DNA of 64,000 nucleotides from Providencia zhijiangensis (GTDB taxonomy: Bacteria > Pseudomonadota > Gammaproteobacteria > Enterobacterales > Enterobacteriaceae). Location: the NCBI RefSeq assembly GCF_030315915.2, contig NZ_CP135990.1, positions 2,666,001-2,730,000 on the forward strand, in the 5' to 3' direction. The notes below the pieces were generated by a model, which was not told the origin of the DNA, searched no databases, and saw nothing but the letters and a program-made list of their open reading frames with translations. Positions 63,111 to 64,000 of the stretch are shown piece by piece. Numbering within the stretch: the first letter of the stretch is position 1; each line of letters begins with the position of its first letter. The translations under genes and the position numbers were made by a program.

Positions 63111-64000
63111 ATGGCTTTTAATTTAACCAGAATGAGTGTCTATGCGTTAATTAGTTCATTAGAAGAAGATCTGCGAGCTATCATTACGACATACTTAGAG
63201 AATGAAGCTTTAAATGAGGTTATCTCTACTGATTTGAAGAGCAGAGCTAAACAACGTTTAGAAAAAGATATTGGATTTTCATTTGATGATGTTTCACTAT
63301 CAGATTTAGTTGATTATTTTGATCTGGGTGACACTTATCAGGTTATAAACTCTAACTTTAATAAAATCCCAGAACATATATCTAGCTATGTAAGAAAAAA
63401 AACGAAGGGTTTTGATAAACTAATACCCATAAGAAATAGAGTTATGCATATAAGACCATTGGATGTAGATGATTATCCAACTACGTTCACTTTTTGTCAT
63501 CAATTAATTGAAACAGAAAAAACAGTCTGGTCTAATCTATCAAACATAATTGATATTATTTCCGTTAATCCAAGTTATGTACTTGGTTTAGATATTAAAA
63601 GTTATGAGGATTCCTATGAGAATCATAATTTACCTTTTCCTGATTTCGATGAAACAGGCCTTATCGGTCGAAATGAAGATGTAAATAAAGTTAAGCAGCT
63701 TTGTTATGGTCCATTTCCTGTAATATCAATTGTTGGTGAAGGTGGTGTTGGTAAAACCGCTCTAGCCTTAAAAGTTGCATATGAAATTTTAGAAGATGAG
63801 AAAAACCCTTTTGACGCTATAGTTTGGGTCTCATCTAAAACTACGCAAATTACAGTTAATGAAATAAAAGAAATTAAGGATTCTATTACCACATCTATTG
63901 GTGTTATTAGTGAAATTTCAAATCAATTAACTGGTATGTCGCCATCACAAGCTGGCATAGAAGAAATTATTGAATATTTATCCACATTTAAAATAGCACT
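63111..64000 (+). CDS. HEPN-domain NB-ARC (STAND) ATPase, N-terminal part, cut by window end
   Basis: 296 codons, open at the right edge. The N-terminal 150 residues (MAFNLTRMSVYALISSLEEDLR start) look like a Swt1-type HEPN domain with the RNxxxH catalytic motif (RNRVMH, R108-H113), expected in ribonucleases. A STAND ATPase follows: LIGRNEDVNKVK near 184 and Walker A GEGGVGKT (209-216), then FDAIVWVSSKT typical of NB-ARC. Proteins with this layout are known or suspected abortive-infection anti-phage defences, where a sensor domain at the C-terminus, not visible here, triggers RNA cleavage. TAGGG precedes the ATG. Confidence 0.78.
   Translation, partial: MAFNLTRMSVYALISSLEEDLRAIITTYLENEALNEVISTDLKSRAKQRLEKDIGFSFDDVSLSDLVDYFDLGDTYQVINSNFNKIPEHISSYVRKKTKGFDKLIPIRNRVMHIRPLDVDDYPTTFTFCHQLIETEKTVWSNLSNIIDIISVNPSYVLGLDIKSYEDSYENHNLPFPDFDETGLIGRNEDVNKVKQLCYGPFPVISIVGEGGVGKTALALKVAYEILEDEKNPFDAIVWVSSKTTQITVNEIKEIKDSITTSIGVISEISNQLTGMSPSQAGIEEIIEYLSTFKIA

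Larger units (their letters stand above)
56469..64000. mobile_element. Accessory block, probably an integrated plasmid- or phage-derived element (right end outside window)
   Basis: Abrupt drop in GC and change in gene content after speB: a replication-type primase-helicase, a serine resolvase with a res-like site, a Ner-like regulator remnant and a HEPN/NB-ARC gene. No integrase, tRNA or att repeats were identified, so the boundary at 56469 is approximate. Confidence 0.6.

Overview
The window is about 64 kb of a gammaproteobacterial chromosome. Protein sequences and gene order are clearly Enterobacterales, and the AT-rich core together with several order changes relative to E. coli fits Morganellaceae, most likely Providencia. 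That is inferred from recognised proteins, not from a database search. No rRNA, tRNA or CRISPR array was seen.

Layout. (1) 164-7357, minus strand: the pyruvate dehydrogenase cluster pdhR-aceE-aceF-lpd, with a consensus PdhR operator upstream of pdhR. (2) 7958-14558: nadC and ampD (divergent), then ppdD-hofB-hofC (type IV pilus-like), coaE, zapD and yacG on the plus strand. ampE and aroP, which lie here in E. coli, are absent, and nadC-ampD is inverted. (3) 14642-36893, mostly minus strand: mutT, secA, secM, a divergent DUF721/DciA-like gene, lpxC, then the full division and cell-wall (dcw) cluster ftsZ-ftsA-ftsQ-ddlB-murC-murG-ftsW-murD-mraY-murF-murE-ftsI-ftsL-rsmH-mraZ, read from a promoter carrying three 10-bp-spaced MraZ boxes. 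(4) 37614-49886: cra, ilvH-ilvI, an AMP-forming acyl-CoA synthetase, leuO, and leuL-leuA-leuB-leuC-leuD with a leucine-codon attenuator. (5) 49887-56468: a tandem 76-bp repeat, a probable SgrS small RNA divergent from sgrR, a DnaA-box cluster, mutH, a TerC-family membrane protein (YgdQ-like), a helix-hairpin-helix protein, an alpha/beta hydrolase and speB.

(6) 56469-64000 is an accessory block of very low GC. It holds a long non-coding stretch full of AGTACT motifs and repeats, a small protein with a coding 9-bp repeat, a 939-residue primase-helicase-like replication protein, an inverted 61-bp repeat shared between the non-coding stretch and the end of that gene, a broken Ner/Nlp-like regulator, a two-helix membrane protein, a serine resolvase with an apparent three-subsite res locus, and the first 296 codons of a HEPN plus NB-ARC (STAND) protein that runs off the window and is probably an anti-phage defence protein. 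The block looks like a plasmid- or phage-derived element carrying defence cargo.

The core genes serve central carbon entry (PDH, Cra), branched-chain amino acid synthesis (ilvIH, leuABCD, LeuO), peptidoglycan synthesis and division, protein export (SecM-SecA) and lipid A synthesis (LpxC). The strongest leads for novelty are the primase-helicase gene with its 61-bp inverted sites, the HEPN/NB-ARC gene, the res locus, and the DnaA-box cluster ahead of mutH.
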